A DNA stretch of 36,666 nt from Gammaproteobacteria bacterium (GTDB taxonomy: Bacteria > Pseudomonadota > Gammaproteobacteria > Pseudomonadales > Pseudomonadaceae), in assembly GCA_023475025.1 (NCBI GenBank), contig JAMCWB010000025.1:1-36666 (forward strand). Reading direction: 5' to 3'. Below, one piece after another: positions 23,917 to 34,232 of this stretch. Position numbers and translations under genes: made by a program. Every line of letters starts with the position of its first letter. Positions within the stretch are counted from its first letter, which is position 1. The notes under the pieces are model-generated. The model searched no databases and was not told the origin of the DNA. It was given only the letters and a program-made list of their open reading frames with translations.

Positions 23917-24777
23917 TTAGGGTTTGCCCAGGGCCTTGCTCATGGCCGGACGAATCACTGCCCGCTGGCGCTCTTCGGCCAGGAAGCGGGAAATGATCGG
24001 CGCGACGGTGTCGGCGCGGGTAATCAGAAACAGGTGGCCATCATCAATGACGTGCAGTTCGGCGTTGGGGATTCGCCAGGCCAGCAGGCGCATGTTGACC
24101 AAGGGAATAATCGGGTCATCGTCGCCGGCCAGCACCAGGGTTGGTTGCTGGATCTTGTGCAGCCAGTGCACGCTGGTCCAGCCGAGGCCGGCAAACAGCT
24201 GCCAGTAATAACCGACCTTGCCGGATGAGCGCACCTTGGCAGCATGCGCCTTGGCCAACGTCGGATCCCGACGGAAGGCGCCGCCATAAATATCAGCAGC
24301 GATCTTGACCCCATGCGAGGGCTGGATATAACGCCGTGGGCTGGCCATTTTCAACAGTACCTTGGGTCGACCTGGCACCATGACAGCGCCGGCCGAAGTG
24401 GCTGCCAGGATCAGCTTTTTACAGCGTTCCGGATAGTCGCGGGCAAATTGCTGCGCCAGCGCGCCACCCCAGGAGACACCAATGGCGTTGACCTGGCCGT
24501 AATCAAGGTAATCGAGCATCCGGGCTGCCAGTTTGGCCAGGCCGGGGAAGCGGAACGGCGTCGCGGGTGTCGAGGAGCCACCGACGCCAGGTACATCAAA
24601 GGCGATAACTTCCAGTTCCGGGTCCAGGGCCCTGACAAAGGGCATGACCAGTTCCAGGTTGGCGCCAATTCCGTTGAATACCAGCAGCGGCGTGGTGCCC
24701 GGCTTGCCTGGGCGAACGGCGGTACGCAAAAACTGTCCGTCCAGGTCGATGGTGCGAAAGATAAAAGCTTGGGGCAT
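23917..24777 (-). CDS. phaZ: PhaZ, intracellular medium-chain-length PHA depolymerase
   Basis: This 286-residue alpha/beta hydrolase releases 3-hydroxyalkanoates from granules. The triad fits P. putida PhaZ exactly by number: Ser102 in G-V-S-W-G-G, Asp221 in D-D-D-P, and His248 in D-D-G-H. The cap region lies between about 130 and 200. There is no signal peptide, as expected for the intracellular enzyme. It sits between phaC1 and phaC2 in the usual order. Confidence 0.96.
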   Translation of the reverse strand: MPQAFIFRTIDLDGQFLRTAVRPGKPGTTPLLVFNGIGANLELVMPFVRALDPELEVIAFDVPGVGGSSTPATPFRFPGLAKLAARMLDYLDYGQVNAIGVSWGGALAQQFARDYPERCKKLILAATSAGAVMVPGRPKVLLKMASPRRYIQPSHGVKIAADIYGGAFRRDPTLAKAHAAKVRSSGKVGYYWQLFAGLGWTSVHWLHKIQQPTLVLAGDDDPIIPLVNMRLLAWRIPNAELHVIDDGHLFLITRADTVAPIISRFLAEERQRAVIRPAMSKALGKP

Positions 24778-24831
24778 GGTTATATCCGCCTGGGGCTTCG
24801 CGCGGAAGCCCGATCATTGTCCGCCAGTTGC

Positions 24832-26517
24832 CTAGCGCTCATGCACATAAGTGCCGGGAGCCTCTTCCATGGCTGGGTGGTTGGCATTGCCAAGCTCGCT
24901 GGGTGCCGGCACCCGCTTGCCACCCCGGGCATGCAGCCAGTCACGCCAGTAGAGCCACCAGGAGTCAGGATGCTTGGTGGCGCTTTCCAGCCACTTTTTC
25001 GGGTCGGCGTGCATTTCAGTGTTGGTGAAGAAACGCCCCTTGGGGTTGCCCGGCGGGTTGAGAATACTCTGGATGTGGCCGCTGGATGAGAGTACAAACT
25101 CGCATTTGCCCCCCACCAGGTTGGCCGAACGGTAGCAGGCCTCCCAAGGGGTAATGTGGTCGGTCAAACCTGCGATACAGAAGAAGTCACACTTCACCTG
25201 CTTGAGGTCGATAGGTGTGCCACAGACTTCCAGCGCGCCCGGGCGGGTCAGCGGGTTGGTCTTGTACATTTCCAGGAACTCGCCGTGCAGGGCTGCCGGC
25301 AGGCGCGTGGTGTCATTGTTCCAGAACAGGATGTCGAAAACCGGCGGCTCGTTGCCGAGCAGGTAGTTATTCACCCAGTAGTTCCAGATCAGGTCATTGG
25401 GGCGCATCCAGGCAAACACCTTGGCCATGTCTTTGCCTTCGAGTACGCCGTTCTGGTAGGTATTGCGCCGGGCAGCTTCCAGGGTTTTTTCATCGGCAAA
25501 CAGGGCGACCTGGGTTTTGACGTCAGTATCCAGCACGCTCACCAGCAGGCTGAAGGAGTGTACTTTTTTCTGTTTGATGGCGGCCAGATGACCGAGCAGA
25601 GAGACCGTTGTCAGGCCGCCGGAGCAGGCGCCGAGCATGCTCAGGTCCTTACTGCCAGTAATATCGAGCACTACGTCAATGGCCTCCTTGAGTGCTTCGA
25701 TATAGGTGGATAAGCCCCACTCACGCTGTGCCTTGGTCGGGTTGCGCCAGCTGACTACAAAGGTCGACAGGTGGTTACTGGTGAGGAAACGTGCCAGGCT
25801 CTTTTCCGGTGACAGGTCGAAGACATAGAACTTGTTGATCTGCGGCGGTACTACCAGCACTGGCCGTTCATAGACCTCCTCGGTGAGGGGCTTGTACTGG
25901 ATCAATTCGAGCACTTCGTTGCGGAACACCACGGCGCCCTTGGTCACGGCCAGGTTCTTGCCGACTTCAAAGGCATTCATGTTCACCTGGCTGGGCATGC
26001 CGCCGTTATGCACGATATCCTGGGCCAGATGGGTCAGGCCATCGAATACGCTTTTGCCGCCGGTCTCGAAAAAGCGCTTTATCGCTGCCGGATTGGCGGC
26101 GGTATTGGTGGGTGACATGGCTTCGGTGAGCAGGTAAATCACGAACTGGCCGCGGCTGATATCCTCAGGTGACAGGTCTGCGGTGCTGATCCAGGACTGC
26201 AGCTCCTTGCGCCAGGCCAGGTAGCTTTGCATGTAGCGGCGATAAAGCGGGTTCTGGTTCCAGGTCGGATCGAGAAAGCGCTTGTCGTCCGGTGTCGGCG
26301 CGAGCTCAGACTTGCCCAGCATGACATCCTTGATGGCCAGGCTCAGGCGGCCCATGTGCTTGAGGCTGTGTACAGGCTGACGCACCGTCTGCCGCAGCAC
26401 CTGGCGTGCAGTGCTAATCAGGTCACGGGTTGGAATCCCGACTACGGGGTTGGGGCCGAGAATACTCTCACTGGCCTTTTTGGCGACTTCTTGTTGGTTT
26501 TTGTCCTGCTCGGCCAT
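24832..26517 (-). CDS. phaC1: PhaC1, class II poly(3-hydroxyalkanoate) synthase
   Basis: This 561-residue synthase is the main polymerase for medium-chain PHA. Catalytic Cys298 is in G-A-C-S-G-G, Asp453 in L-T-D-H-I-T-P-W, and His481 in S-S-G-H-I-Q-S. The length is normal for the class. The start is ATG 26517 (M-A-E-Q-D-K), with GGAG seven bases before; an in-frame upstream ATG at 26619 has no ribosome site. It is first in the cluster phaC1-phaZ-phaC2-phaD. The 174-bp gap upstream should hold its promoter; no clear sigma-54 site (GG-N10-GC) was found. Confidence 0.97.
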   Translation of the reverse strand: MAEQDKNQQEVAKKASESILGPNPVVGIPTRDLISTARQVLRQTVRQPVHSLKHMGRLSLAIKDVMLGKSELAPTPDDKRFLDPTWNQNPLYRRYMQSYLAWRKELQSWISTADLSPEDISRGQFVIYLLTEAMSPTNTAANPAAIKRFFETGGKSVFDGLTHLAQDIVHNGGMPSQVNMNAFEVGKNLAVTKGAVVFRNEVLELIQYKPLTEEVYERPVLVVPPQINKFYVFDLSPEKSLARFLTSNHLSTFVVSWRNPTKAQREWGLSTYIEALKEAIDVVLDITGSKDLSMLGACSGGLTTVSLLGHLAAIKQKKVHSFSLLVSVLDTDVKTQVALFADEKTLEAARRNTYQNGVLEGKDMAKVFAWMRPNDLIWNYWVNNYLLGNEPPVFDILFWNNDTTRLPAALHGEFLEMYKTNPLTRPGALEVCGTPIDLKQVKCDFFCIAGLTDHITPWEACYRSANLVGGKCEFVLSSSGHIQSILNPPGNPKGRFFTNTEMHADPKKWLESATKHPDSWWLYWRDWLHARGGKRVPAPSELGNANHPAMEEAPGTYVHER

Positions 26518-26691
26518 GGGGTCACTCCATCGATAAGGTAAGGCAGACAGCGCGGCGAGCCAATAGCCCGCAAACAGATTCTGGCAATAAGCTGTTGCAT
26601 CTATGAGACAAATTAGCACGCACAGGTCGGCCTGTTAACCAACTTTTTCGCGGGTTTGCGGGATTTTAGCCGGCTGACGCTGTCGGGCGGA

Positions 26692-27066
26692 TCAGGGAGT
26701 AAAGCGAACGACTGAAACTTCCGGGTCACGGGAGGCACCAGCGGCGGCTATCTGGTCAAGGTAATCCTGCCAGCGCTGGGAGTATTCATTGGCCAGATGG
26801 AACAGATAGTCCCAGGTATACAGGCCGGAGTCGTGGCCATCGTCAAAGGTCAGCTTGAGGGCATAACGCCCGGCGGTTTCGATATGGGTCAGGGCAACAT
26901 GCATTTTGCCGGTTTGCAGTACCGGCCGGCCGTGACCGCGCACTTCCGCTGAGGGTGACATGACACGCAGGTATTCAGCCGGTAGCTGGAATACCTGACC
27001 GTCGCTGTAGCCGAGCTCCAGCAAGCGGGAGGCTTTGTGCAGCTTGATCATTGTCGGGATGGGCAT
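26692..27066 (-). CDS. DUF971 protein (gamma-butyrobetaine hydroxylase-like N-terminal domain)
   Basis: This 124-residue single-domain protein has the DUF971 features L-E-L-G-Y-S-D-G-Q-V-F-Q-L-P-A-E-Y-L-R-V near 16-35 and F-D-D-G-H-D-S-G-L-Y-T-W-D-Y-L near 74-88. The domain also occurs at the N-terminus of gamma-butyrobetaine hydroxylase and in Fe-S-linked proteins; the function of the stand-alone form is unknown. AGGAG precedes the ATG by six bases. It stands between hslU and phaC1, as in other pseudomonads. Confidence 0.9.
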   Translation of the reverse strand: MPIPTMIKLHKASRLLELGYSDGQVFQLPAEYLRVMSPSAEVRGHGRPVLQTGKMHVALTHIETAGRYALKLTFDDGHDSGLYTWDYLFHLANEYSQRWQDYLDQIAAAGASRDPEVSVVRFTP

Positions 27067-27128
27067 GGCAGGCTCCTGGAGCGACAGGCGACAGCTGCTG
27101 AGTTGCCGCCTGTAGCAGGTTGCATCAT

Positions 27129-28469
27129 TCAGAGAATATAACGCGACAGGTCCTCATTCACCGCCAGCTCACCCAGGTGCTTGTCGACGTAGGCGGCATC
27201 AACCACCAGCGGTTGTTCCTTCTGCTGGCTGGCCAGGTCGGCAGCACTGTACGAGACTTCCTCCAGCAGGCGCTCGAGCACAGTATGCAGGCGGCGCGCA
27301 CCGATGTTTTCGGTCTTTTCATTCACTTGCCAGGCAATTTCAGCCAGTCGACTGATCGCGTCCGCGGCAAACTCCAGGGTCAGACCCTCGGTTGCCATCA
27401 AGGCGCGATATTGCTCAGTCAGCGAGGCGTCGGGCTCGGTGAGGATGCGCTCGAAGTCGCCCGGCGACAGGGATTGAAGCTCGACCCGGATCGGCAGGCG
27501 GCCCTGCAGCTCAGGAATCAGGTCCGAAGGCTTGGTCAGGTGGAAGGCACCGGAGGCAATAAACAGGATGTGGTCGGTTTTGATCATGCCGAACTTGGTG
27601 TTGACCGTGCAGCCTTCAATCAAGGGCAGCAGATCACGCTGTACGCCTTCGCGGGATACATCGGCACCGCTGCCGCTGTCAGCGCGCTTGCTGACCTTGT
27701 CAATCTCATCAAGGAAGACAATACCGTTCTGTTCGACCACGTCGATGGCGCGACTTTTCAGTTCGTCCTCATTGACCAGCTTGGCGGCTTCTTCATCGCG
27801 GATCAGTTTGAAAGCATCGCGTACCTTCAGACTGCGGGTTTTCTTGCGGCCTTTGCCCAGGTTGGAAAACATGCTCTGTAGCTGACTGGTCATCTCTTCC
27901 ATGCCAGGTGGGGCCATGATATCGACCCCCACGGGCATATCGTTGACTTCGATCTCGATATCCTTGTCATCCAGCTGGCCTTCTCGCAGGCGCTTGCGGA
28001 ACAGTTGGCGGGTATTGCTGTCCTCGCGCACCGGCTCATCGCTGGTGCCCTGGCGGGCTGGCGGCAACAGGGCATCGAGGATGCGCTCTTCGGCCAGATC
28101 TTCAGCGCGATGGCCGACCTTGGCCATCGCCTGTTCACGCAGCATCTTGATCGCAGCATCGACCAGATCACGAATAATGGATTCGACATCGCGGCCGACA
28201 TAGCCCACTTCAGTGAACTTGGTCGCCTCGACCTTGATGAAAGGGGCCTGGGCCAGTTTTGCCAGGCGGCGGGCAATCTCGGTCTTGCCGACACCCGTAG
28301 GGCCGATCATCAGGATGTTTTTTGGTGTTACTTCGCTGCGCAGGGTGTCAGGCAGCTGCTGGCGCCGCCAGCGGTTGCGCAAGGCAATGGCGACCGCGCG
28401 CTTGGCATCCTGTTGGCCAATGATGTGGCGGTCGAGCTCATGCACGATCTCTCGGGGGGTCATGGACAT
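27129..28469 (-). CDS. hslU: HslU, ATPase subunit of the HslUV protease
   Basis: This 446-residue AAA+ unfoldase feeds proteins into HslV. Walker A G-P-T-G-V-G-K-T is at 56-63 and Walker B V-F-L-D-E-I-D-K near 255. The I-domain insert lies between about 110 and 240. The C-terminal R-Y-I-L tail docks into HslV. It follows hslV by 19 bp in a heat-shock operon. Confidence 0.98.
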   Translation of the reverse strand: MSMTPREIVHELDRHIIGQQDAKRAVAIALRNRWRRQQLPDTLRSEVTPKNILMIGPTGVGKTEIARRLAKLAQAPFIKVEATKFTEVGYVGRDVESIIRDLVDAAIKMLREQAMAKVGHRAEDLAEERILDALLPPARQGTSDEPVREDSNTRQLFRKRLREGQLDDKDIEIEVNDMPVGVDIMAPPGMEEMTSQLQSMFSNLGKGRKKTRSLKVRDAFKLIRDEEAAKLVNEDELKSRAIDVVEQNGIVFLDEIDKVSKRADSGSGADVSREGVQRDLLPLIEGCTVNTKFGMIKTDHILFIASGAFHLTKPSDLIPELQGRLPIRVELQSLSPGDFERILTEPDASLTEQYRALMATEGLTLEFAADAISRLAEIAWQVNEKTENIGARRLHTVLERLLEEVSYSAADLASQQKEQPLVVDAAYVDKHLGELAVNEDLSRYIL

Positions 28470-28488
28470 GGTGTGGTTTCCTGGCGCC

Positions 28489-29019
28489 TCAGGTGTTGGC
28501 GTCCAGCTCCTCGATGGTCAGGTTGCGGTTGGTATAGATGCAGATGTCGCCAGCAATGTTCAGGCTGGTTTCGACAATCTGGCGTGCGGACAGCTCGGTG
28601 TGTTGCAGTAGCGCAGTGGCAGCAGCCTGTGCATAGGGGCCACCGGAGCCGATAGCGATCAGACCATGCTCTGGCTCGATCACATCGCCATTACCGGTAA
28701 TGATCAGAGAAGCATCCTTGTTGGCAACGGCCAGCAGGGCTTCCAGCTTGCGCAGGGCGCGATCGGTGCGCCAGTCCTTGGCCAGTTCAACCGCAGCACG
28801 CACCAGGTGTCCCTGATGCTTTTCCAGCTGGGCTTCAAAGCGTTCAAAAAGGGTGAAAGCGTCAGCAGTGCCACCGGCAAAGCCAGCGATCACCTGATCT
28901 TTATACAGTCGGCGTACCTTGCGGGCATTGCCTTTCATCACGGTATTACCAAGTGATACCTGGCCATCACCACCGATAACGACTTTGCCCTGACGGCGGA
29001 CGGAAACAATTGTAGTCAC
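28489..29019 (-). CDS. hslV: HslV, peptidase subunit of the HslUV protease
   Basis: This 176-residue proteasome-like threonine protease uses Thr2 as nucleophile after Met removal (T-T-I-V-S-V). I chose GTG at 29019: AGGAG lies six bases before it and it gives the exact family length. An in-frame ATG at 29094 would add 25 residues and bury the active-site Thr. The G-D-G-Q-V and G-S-G-G-x-Y-A motifs are intact. It is first in the operon with hslU. Confidence 0.97.
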   Translation of the reverse strand: MTTIVSVRRQGKVVIGGDGQVSLGNTVMKGNARKVRRLYKDQVIAGFAGGTADAFTLFERFEAQLEKHQGHLVRAAVELAKDWRTDRALRKLEALLAVANKDASLIITGNGDVIEPEHGLIAIGSGGPYAQAAATALLQHTELSARQIVETSLNIAGDICIYTNRNLTIEELDANT

Positions 29020-29068
29020 GCGCAACTCCTGCTGGATGGGTGGGGGGTAAGCAAACCCGAAAATAAAG

Positions 29069-29095
29069 TATTGGGGCGTGGCCGGGCATTTCAAG
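29069..29095 (-). promoter_or_regulatory. Sigma-32 (RpoH) heat-shock promoter of hslVU
   Basis: On the minus strand CTTGAAA (29095-29089), a 12-base spacer and CCCCAATA (29076-29069) match the RpoH consensus CTTGAAA-N11-16-CCCCATnT almost fully. The -10 lies 49 bases before the hslV GTG. Confidence 0.8.
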
Positions 29096-29119
29096 CCCGT
29101 TCAGCCAGCCACCGCAGCA

Positions 29120-29731
29120 TTACTCGCGGCCGTTGCGGCGTTGCAGCAGCAGGTTGTCAAAGCCATTACCGGCCAGTGTGCTCTGTGCCTGGTTGAGTTT
29201 TTCACGGTCATGGAAGGGGCCGACCTGTACGCGGTACCAGGTGTCGCCATCACCAAGGCGCGCTGGTTCCAGTTGCACGTTGAGCCCCAGTAGGATGATC
29301 TGGGCGCGGACCCTGTCGGCATCGCTTTGTTTGCGGAAAGAGCCCGCCTGAAGGAAAAAGCGTGTATCGCTGGCCGCCGGGCTGGTCTCTGGCGTGGTGT
29401 CGGTGGTCGGGGTGGTCGCTGCCGGGGCCGGTTTTTCCGGTACAGCTGACTCCGGCACCATGACTTCGGATTCCGGGAGCAGGGTATAGAACTCGTAGCG
29501 CGTTTCGGTGCGTGCCGGGGCGCTGGGCTGAGCGGGTTGGGCCGCGGGTCGCGGCGGTGTGCTGTCGCGCTGGACGGACTGGTTGCCCGGCTCCAGCTGG
29601 AACAGCAGGGTGGCAAAGACACCGATAGCCAGGCCGCCAAGCAACAAGACCCAGCCGGGTATGCTGCGTTTCGGCGCTGCTTGTGCGCGACTGGCGCCGC
29701 GACGGGGGGCGGGTTTGCGTCCTTTGGCCAT
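29120..29731 (-). CDS. SPOR-domain membrane protein (FtsN-like)
   Basis: This 203-residue protein has a basic cytoplasmic N-terminus (K-G-R-K-P-A-P-R-R), one membrane helix (about 25-46), a Pro/Thr/Ala-rich periplasmic linker, and a C-terminal SPOR domain at about 122-198 (F-F-L-Q-A-G-S-F-R to the V-Q-V-G-P-F segment) that binds denuded septal peptidoglycan. The layout resembles FtsN. It lies 5 bp after argS, the place pseudomonads keep for this gene. A role in division is likely but not proven. Confidence 0.88.
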   Translation of the reverse strand: MAKGRKPAPRRGASRAQAAPKRSIPGWVLLLGGLAIGVFATLLFQLEPGNQSVQRDSTPPRPAAQPAQPSAPARTETRYEFYTLLPESEVMVPESAVPEKPAPAATTPTTDTTPETSPAASDTRFFLQAGSFRKQSDADRVRAQIILLGLNVQLEPARLGDGDTWYRVQVGPFHDREKLNQAQSTLAGNGFDNLLLQRRNGRE

Positions 29732-29736
29732 GGATT

Positions 29737-31482
29737 TTACATGCGCTCCAGCGTGTCGATGCCCAGCAGATTAAGGCCTTGAGCCAGGGTTCGTCCAGTC
29801 AGTGCGGCCAGACGCAGACGGCTGTCGCGTTGGGCCGGCTGCTCGGCGGCCAGAATCGGGCATTGCTCGTAAAAGCTGGAAAAGCGACCGGCCAGTTCAT
29901 AGAGGTAGGTACAGAGTACATGGGGTGTCCCTTCGCGGCCGGCATACTCCAGCGTCGGGATGAACTGGGCCAGATGAGCACCCAGATCGACTTCGGCCTC
30001 GGCTTCCAGTTGCAGGGGTGCCAGACCATCCAGCGCTTGCATGCTGCGCTCGTGCTTGCGGAATACGCTGGCAACGCGGGTATAGGCATACATCAGATAG
30101 GGTGCGGTGTTACCTTCAAAGCTGAGCATCTGCTCGAAATTGAAGTTGTAGTCACTGCTGCGATGCTTGGACAGGTCGGCATATTTGACCGCGCCAATGC
30201 CGACTGCGCGGCCGATCTGGCGTAGCTCGGCTTCATCCAGCTCCGGGTTTTTGCTCTGCACCAGGCTGAAGGCCCGCTCTTCAGCTTCGTTGAGCAGATC
30301 AATCAGTTTGACCGTGCCGCCATCACGGGTCTTGAAGGGCTTGCCGTCGGCACCGTTCATGGTGCCAAAGCCCATGTGTTCGAGTTGCATGTCTGCTGGG
30401 ACAAAGCCGGCCTTGCGCGCGACGGCAAAGACCTGCTGGAAATGCAGGGCCTGGCGCTGGTCAACCAGATAGAGGACGCGGTCGGCTTGCAGCTCAGTGG
30501 CTCGGTAACGTATGGCCGCCAGGTCGGTTGTGGCATACAGGTAGCCGCCTCCGGCCTTCTGCACAATCACTGGCAGGGCCTTGCCTTCGCTGTTCTTGAA
30601 CTCATCAAGGAAAACGCATTGGGCACCGGCATCTTCAGTCAGCAGGCCTTTATTACGCAACTGCGCAACGATATCGGCGAGCTGGTCGTTATAGGCGCTT
30701 TCGCCGCGCACGTCCGCAGTCGTCAGGCTGACGCCGAGCCGGTCATAGACGGACTGGCAATGGCCAAGGGAAACCTGGTTGAAGCGATGCCACAGGGCCA
30801 GGCATTCCGGGTCGCCAGCTTGCAGCTGGACCACACGCTGGCGCGCACGCTCGGCAAATTCCTGGCTCTGGTCAAAGCGTTGCTTGGCCTGGCGATAGAA
30901 GTTTTCCAGGTCACTCAGTTCGGCCTGGTCATCCACGCTGTGTTCTTCCAGATAGGCCAGCAGCATGCCGAACTGGGTGCCCCAGTCGCCGACATGGTTC
31001 TGGCGTATCACCTCATGGCCGAGAAATCCGAGAATGCGGGCAATGGCGTCACCGATAATGGTCGAGCGCAGGTGGCCGACGTGCATTTCCTTGGCCAGGT
31101 TGGGCGAGGAGTAGTCGATGACCACGCGTTGGGCTGGTTGTGGTGCTCGCGCGCCCAGTTGCGGGTCATCCAGCGCTTGCTGCAGCTGGCCGGCCAGCCA
31201 TGCACTGTCCTGAAAGAAATTGATAAAGCCGGGGCCGGCGATTGTTACGCGGGCAATTGCCGGGTCGGCGGGCAGGGCGGCGACCAGCATCTCCGCCAGC
31301 TCCCGCGGCTTAAGGCCGGCGGGCTTGGCCAGCATCATGGCCAGGTTGCTGGCGAAATCGCCGTGCGTCTTGTCGCGGGCATTTTCGACCTGAATGCGCG
31401 GGCTGAGGTCGGCGGGCAGCTCTCCCTGCTGTTGCAGGGTGGTGACGGCGTGGGCGAGCAACTGACTGATTAGGTTTTTCAT
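29737..31482 (-). CDS. argS: Arginyl-tRNA synthetase
   Basis: This 581-residue class I synthetase charges tRNA-Arg. The N-terminal Add1-type domain is followed by the HIGH-type motif (H-V-G-H-L-R-S near 133-139). The catalytic core includes Y-A-T-T-D-L-A-A near 318, and the protein ends with the DALR anticodon-binding domain. [14 protein letters not shown] takes the KMSKS position, as usual in ArgRS. It is followed after 5 bp by the SPOR gene, with its own promoter upstream. Confidence 0.98.
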   Translation of the reverse strand: MKNLISQLLAHAVTTLQQQGELPADLSPRIQVENARDKTHGDFASNLAMMLAKPAGLKPRELAEMLVAALPADPAIARVTIAGPGFINFFQDSAWLAGQLQQALDDPQLGARAPQPAQRVVIDYSSPNLAKEMHVGHLRSTIIGDAIARILGFLGHEVIRQNHVGDWGTQFGMLLAYLEEHSVDDQAELSDLENFYRQAKQRFDQSQEFAERARQRVVQLQAGDPECLALWHRFNQVSLGHCQSVYDRLGVSLTTADVRGESAYNDQLADIVAQLRNKGLLTEDAGAQCVFLDEFKNSEGKALPVIVQKAGGGYLYATTDLAAIRYRATELQADRVLYLVDQRQALHFQQVFAVARKAGFVPADMQLEHMGFGTMNGADGKPFKTRDGGTVKLIDLLNEAEERAFSLVQSKNPELDEAELRQIGRAVGIGAVKYADLSKHRSSDYNFNFEQMLSFEGNTAPYLMYAYTRVASVFRKHERSMQALDGLAPLQLEAEAEVDLGAHLAQFIPTLEYAGREGTPHVLCTYLYELAGRFSSFYEQCPILAAEQPAQRDSRLRLAALTGRTLAQGLNLLGIDTLERM

Positions 31483-31523
31483 GGGCGTTTGACGGATCCG
31501 CTGGGCCTTGAAGAAAACCCGCT

Positions 31524-31552
31524 ATTATCCGCGCTTGGCCGGCAGATGCCAA
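31524..31552 (-). promoter_or_regulatory. Sigma-70-type promoter of argS
   Basis: On the minus strand TTGGCA (31552-31547), a 17-base spacer and GATAAT (31529-31524) form a good promoter, 42 bases before the argS ATG and just past the priA stop codon. Confidence 0.6.
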
Positions 31553-31556
31553 ACAT

Positions 31557-33770
31557 TCAGAACATATCCAGTGGATCGATATCCAGTGACCAGCGCACCT
31601 TGCGCCCCAATGGGTCCTGTTCCAGTTGCGGCAACAGCTGGTGCAGCAGGGTATGCAGGGGGGCGCGCTGGTCGGCCTGGAACAATAGCTGGGCGCGGTA
31701 GCGTCCGGCCCGGCGCTCCATGGGCGAGGGGACCGGGCCCAGAAGCTCTACAGCCAGTTGCTGGGAGTCTTGCAGGTGCTCAGCAGTGGCGCAGGCCTGC
31801 TCAAGAAAGCTGTTGACCTGGGTTGGTGTTGCCGATTCGGCACGCAGTAAGGCCATAAAGCTGAAGGGCGGTAGCCTGGCGCTGCGCCTGACTGCCAGTT
31901 CGCTGCGGGCAATGGCGGCGTAACCCTGCTCGGTCAGGTCGAGCAGCAGGGGGTGGTCGGCCATATGGGTCTGGATCAAGACCTGGCCGGGCTTGTCGGC
32001 ACGGCCGGCACGACCAGCCACCTGGGTTATCAGCTGGGCCATGCGCTCGGGGCCACGAAAGTCGGCCGAGAAAAGCCCGCCGTCGGCATCGAGAATGGCG
32101 ACCAGGGTGACATTGGGAAAATGATGCCCCTTGGCAAGCATCTGGGTACCAACCAGCAGGCAAGGGCCGCCGGCATGGATCTGCTTGAGCAGCTGCTGCA
32201 TAGCCTGCTTGCGCGCGGTGCTGTCGCGGTCAATACGCACTACCGGGGTATGCGGGAAACACTGTTTCAGGTGTTCTTCGCTGCGCTCGGTACCGGCGCC
32301 GAGCGGGCGTAAGTCCTCGCCGCTGCACTTGGGGCAGTGACGGTCCAGGGGGCGCTGGCTGTCGCAGTGGTGGCACTGCAGATAGGTGGGTGACTGATGC
32401 ACCGTCATGCGCGCATCGCAGCGGGTACATTCGGCAATCCAGCCACAGTCGTGGCACATCAGGGTGGGGGCAAAGCCGCGGCGGTTGAGAAACACCAGTA
32501 CCTGATTGCCCTTGCCCAGATGCTCACCGATGGCCTGCAGCATAGGTTGTGACAGGCCTCCCTGTAGCGGCCGACTGCGGATGTCCAGGCAATGCATCTG
32601 TGGTGGCTTGGCGTCCCCGGCACGTTGCTGCAGGCGTAAATGCTGGTAACGGCCAGACTCGGCATTGTGCAAGCTTTCCAGTGCCGGGGTGGCGGAACCC
32701 AGGATAATGCCGCACTTTTCCAGGCGTGCGCGGTACACCGCCAGGTCGCGTGCGTTGTAACGCAGACCGTCCTGTTGTTTGTAGGACAGGTCGTGCTCTT
32801 CATCGATAATGATCAGCCCGGGGTGGGCCAGCGGGGTAAACACTGCTGAGCGAGTGCCAATGACAATGCCCACCTCACCGCTGCGCGCAGCCAGCCAGGC
32901 ATCCATGCGCTCGCGGTCATTCAGCCCGGAGTGCAGGATAACCACGGGAACGCTGAAGCGCTGACGGAAACGCTCCAGGGTCTGTGGTGTCAGGCCGATT
33001 TCCGGAATCAGCACCAAGGCTTGCTTGCCTTGGCGCAGGCAGTGTTCGATGGCTTGCAGGTAAACTTCCGTCTTGCCGCTACCGGTAACGCCTTCCAGTA
33101 GCCAGCAATTAAATCCACTGCTGGCGATGATCGAATCCAGCGCGGCTTGTTGCTCACTGTTGGCGGTCAAGGGGGCTTCGCGTAATAAAGGCAGCGGCTC
33201 GTTACTATGATGGAGCGACTGCCGCAGTTGTTGCACCAGGCCCTTTTTTTCCAGCGTCTCGAGGGTGTCGCGTTGCAGCCCCCATTGGCCGAGCAGGGCG
33301 TGGGACAGCCCGTGTGGGTGTTGCGCGAGTAGCTGTACCGCTTGTTTCTGTCGTGGTGCACGACTGATGGCGGGGTGTTCCGGGTAGGCACCTGGCAATA
33401 GTTGCCAGAGCAATTGCTGGCGCGCCAGGGCTGGTTCGCCCTGGCGCAGCAGTGTCGGAAGTGCGCAGCTCAGGGTGTCGCCCAGGCTATGCTGGTAATA
33501 GCTGGCGGTCCAGCGGCAGAGCTGCCACAGGGTGTCGGGTAAAATCGGTTCCAGGTCAATTACTTCGCTGGCGTTTTTCAGTTTATCCGCCGGCACCGAG
33601 CTTTGATCACAGATCGCGACGACAAAACCGACCAGCTGCCGCCGACCAAAAGGTACCCGCACACGCACCCCGGAGCGCAGGCTGTCGCTGGCGATACCAC
33701 GCGGAGCGCGGTAGTCGAACAGGCGGCGCAAGGGTGAAGGCAGGGCAATCTGCAGGATGACGTCGGGCAT
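31557..33770 (-). CDS. priA: PriA, primosomal replication-restart helicase
   Basis: This 737-residue 3'-5' helicase reloads the replisome at stalled forks. The N-terminal 3'-end-binding domain is followed by Walker A G-V-T-G-S-G-K-T near 225, the D-E-E-H box, and a zinc region with four CxxC pairs (C-H-D-C, C-T-R-C, C-H-H-C, C-P-K-C) near 430-475. The start is ATG 33770 (M-P-D-V-I-L), with AAGGA upstream; a longer in-frame start at 33830 overlaps the divergent rpmE promoter region and has no site. Length matches Pseudomonas PriA. Confidence 0.97.
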   Translation of the reverse strand: MPDVILQIALPSPLRRLFDYRAPRGIASDSLRSGVRVRVPFGRRQLVGFVVAICDQSSVPADKLKNASEVIDLEPILPDTLWQLCRWTASYYQHSLGDTLSCALPTLLRQGEPALARQQLLWQLLPGAYPEHPAISRAPRQKQAVQLLAQHPHGLSHALLGQWGLQRDTLETLEKKGLVQQLRQSLHHSNEPLPLLREAPLTANSEQQAALDSIIASSGFNCWLLEGVTGSGKTEVYLQAIEHCLRQGKQALVLIPEIGLTPQTLERFRQRFSVPVVILHSGLNDRERMDAWLAARSGEVGIVIGTRSAVFTPLAHPGLIIIDEEHDLSYKQQDGLRYNARDLAVYRARLEKCGIILGSATPALESLHNAESGRYQHLRLQQRAGDAKPPQMHCLDIRSRPLQGGLSQPMLQAIGEHLGKGNQVLVFLNRRGFAPTLMCHDCGWIAECTRCDARMTVHQSPTYLQCHHCDSQRPLDRHCPKCSGEDLRPLGAGTERSEEHLKQCFPHTPVVRIDRDSTARKQAMQQLLKQIHAGGPCLLVGTQMLAKGHHFPNVTLVAILDADGGLFSADFRGPERMAQLITQVAGRAGRADKPGQVLIQTHMADHPLLLDLTEQGYAAIARSELAVRRSARLPPFSFMALLRAESATPTQVNSFLEQACATAEHLQDSQQLAVELLGPVPSPMERRAGRYRAQLLFQADQRAPLHTLLHQLLPQLEQDPLGRKVRWSLDIDPLDMF

Positions 33771-33852
33771 CCATGGTTCCTTAATGGCGCGGTGGCGGCG
33801 GACAGTGTTACTGCCTGCAGATGGTAGCATTGACCGGGTGTCTGCGTGATGC

Positions 33853-33880
33853 TTGCGTCTGTGTCGGATTCTGTTATTAT
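33853..33880 (+). promoter_or_regulatory. Sigma-70-type promoter of rpmE
   Basis: TTGCGT (33853-33858), a 16-base spacer and TATTAT (33875-33880) precede rpmE by 117 bases. The 227-bp priA-rpmE gap otherwise shows no gene; the long leader (about 110 nt) could carry ribosomal-protein autoregulation, but no motif is recognised. Confidence 0.55.
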
Positions 33881-33997
33881 CGCCGGCCTATTTTCCGGTC
33901 CCTCTGCGCTTGTATCGGGTCTGGTGGTTATACATTGATATGGTGCGGTGCCAGACCAGGTTGGTGTGGTGGCGGCACAAGACACGAGGATTTACCG

Positions 33998-34210
33998 ATG
34001 AAAGCTGATCTGCATCCCAAGTATGAAGAAATTGAAGCCACCTGCAGCTGCGGCAACGTGATCAAGACACGTTCGACCCTGGCCGCGCCGATCCACCTGG
34101 ACGTGTGCTCTGAGTGCCACCCTTTCTATACCGGCAAGCAGAAAGTTCTTGATACTGGCGGCCGCATCGAGCGCTTCAAGCAGCGTTTTGGCGCGATCAG
34201 CAGCAAGTAA
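33998..34210 (+). CDS. rpmE: 50S ribosomal protein L31, zinc-binding (C+) form
   Basis: This 70-residue protein of the large subunit carries C-S-C near 16-18 and C-S-E-C-H-P-F near 37-43, so it is the zinc-containing paralogue, not the zinc-free L31B. H-P-K-Y near 6-9 and F-Y-T-G-K-Q are family hallmarks. An ACGAGGA site is eight bases upstream. A strong hairpin terminator begins 40 bases after its stop, inside the next gene. Confidence 0.97.
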   Translation: MKADLHPKYEEIEATCSCGNVIKTRSTLAAPIHLDVCSECHPFYTGKQKVLDTGGRIERFKQRFGAISSK

Positions 34211-34232
34211 GTTATTGTTGACCTGTCTGACC

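Noticed and set aside
26518..26691. A sigma-54 promoter upstream of phaC1
   Set aside because: The best TTGG-containing segment does not have GC at the required 10-base distance.
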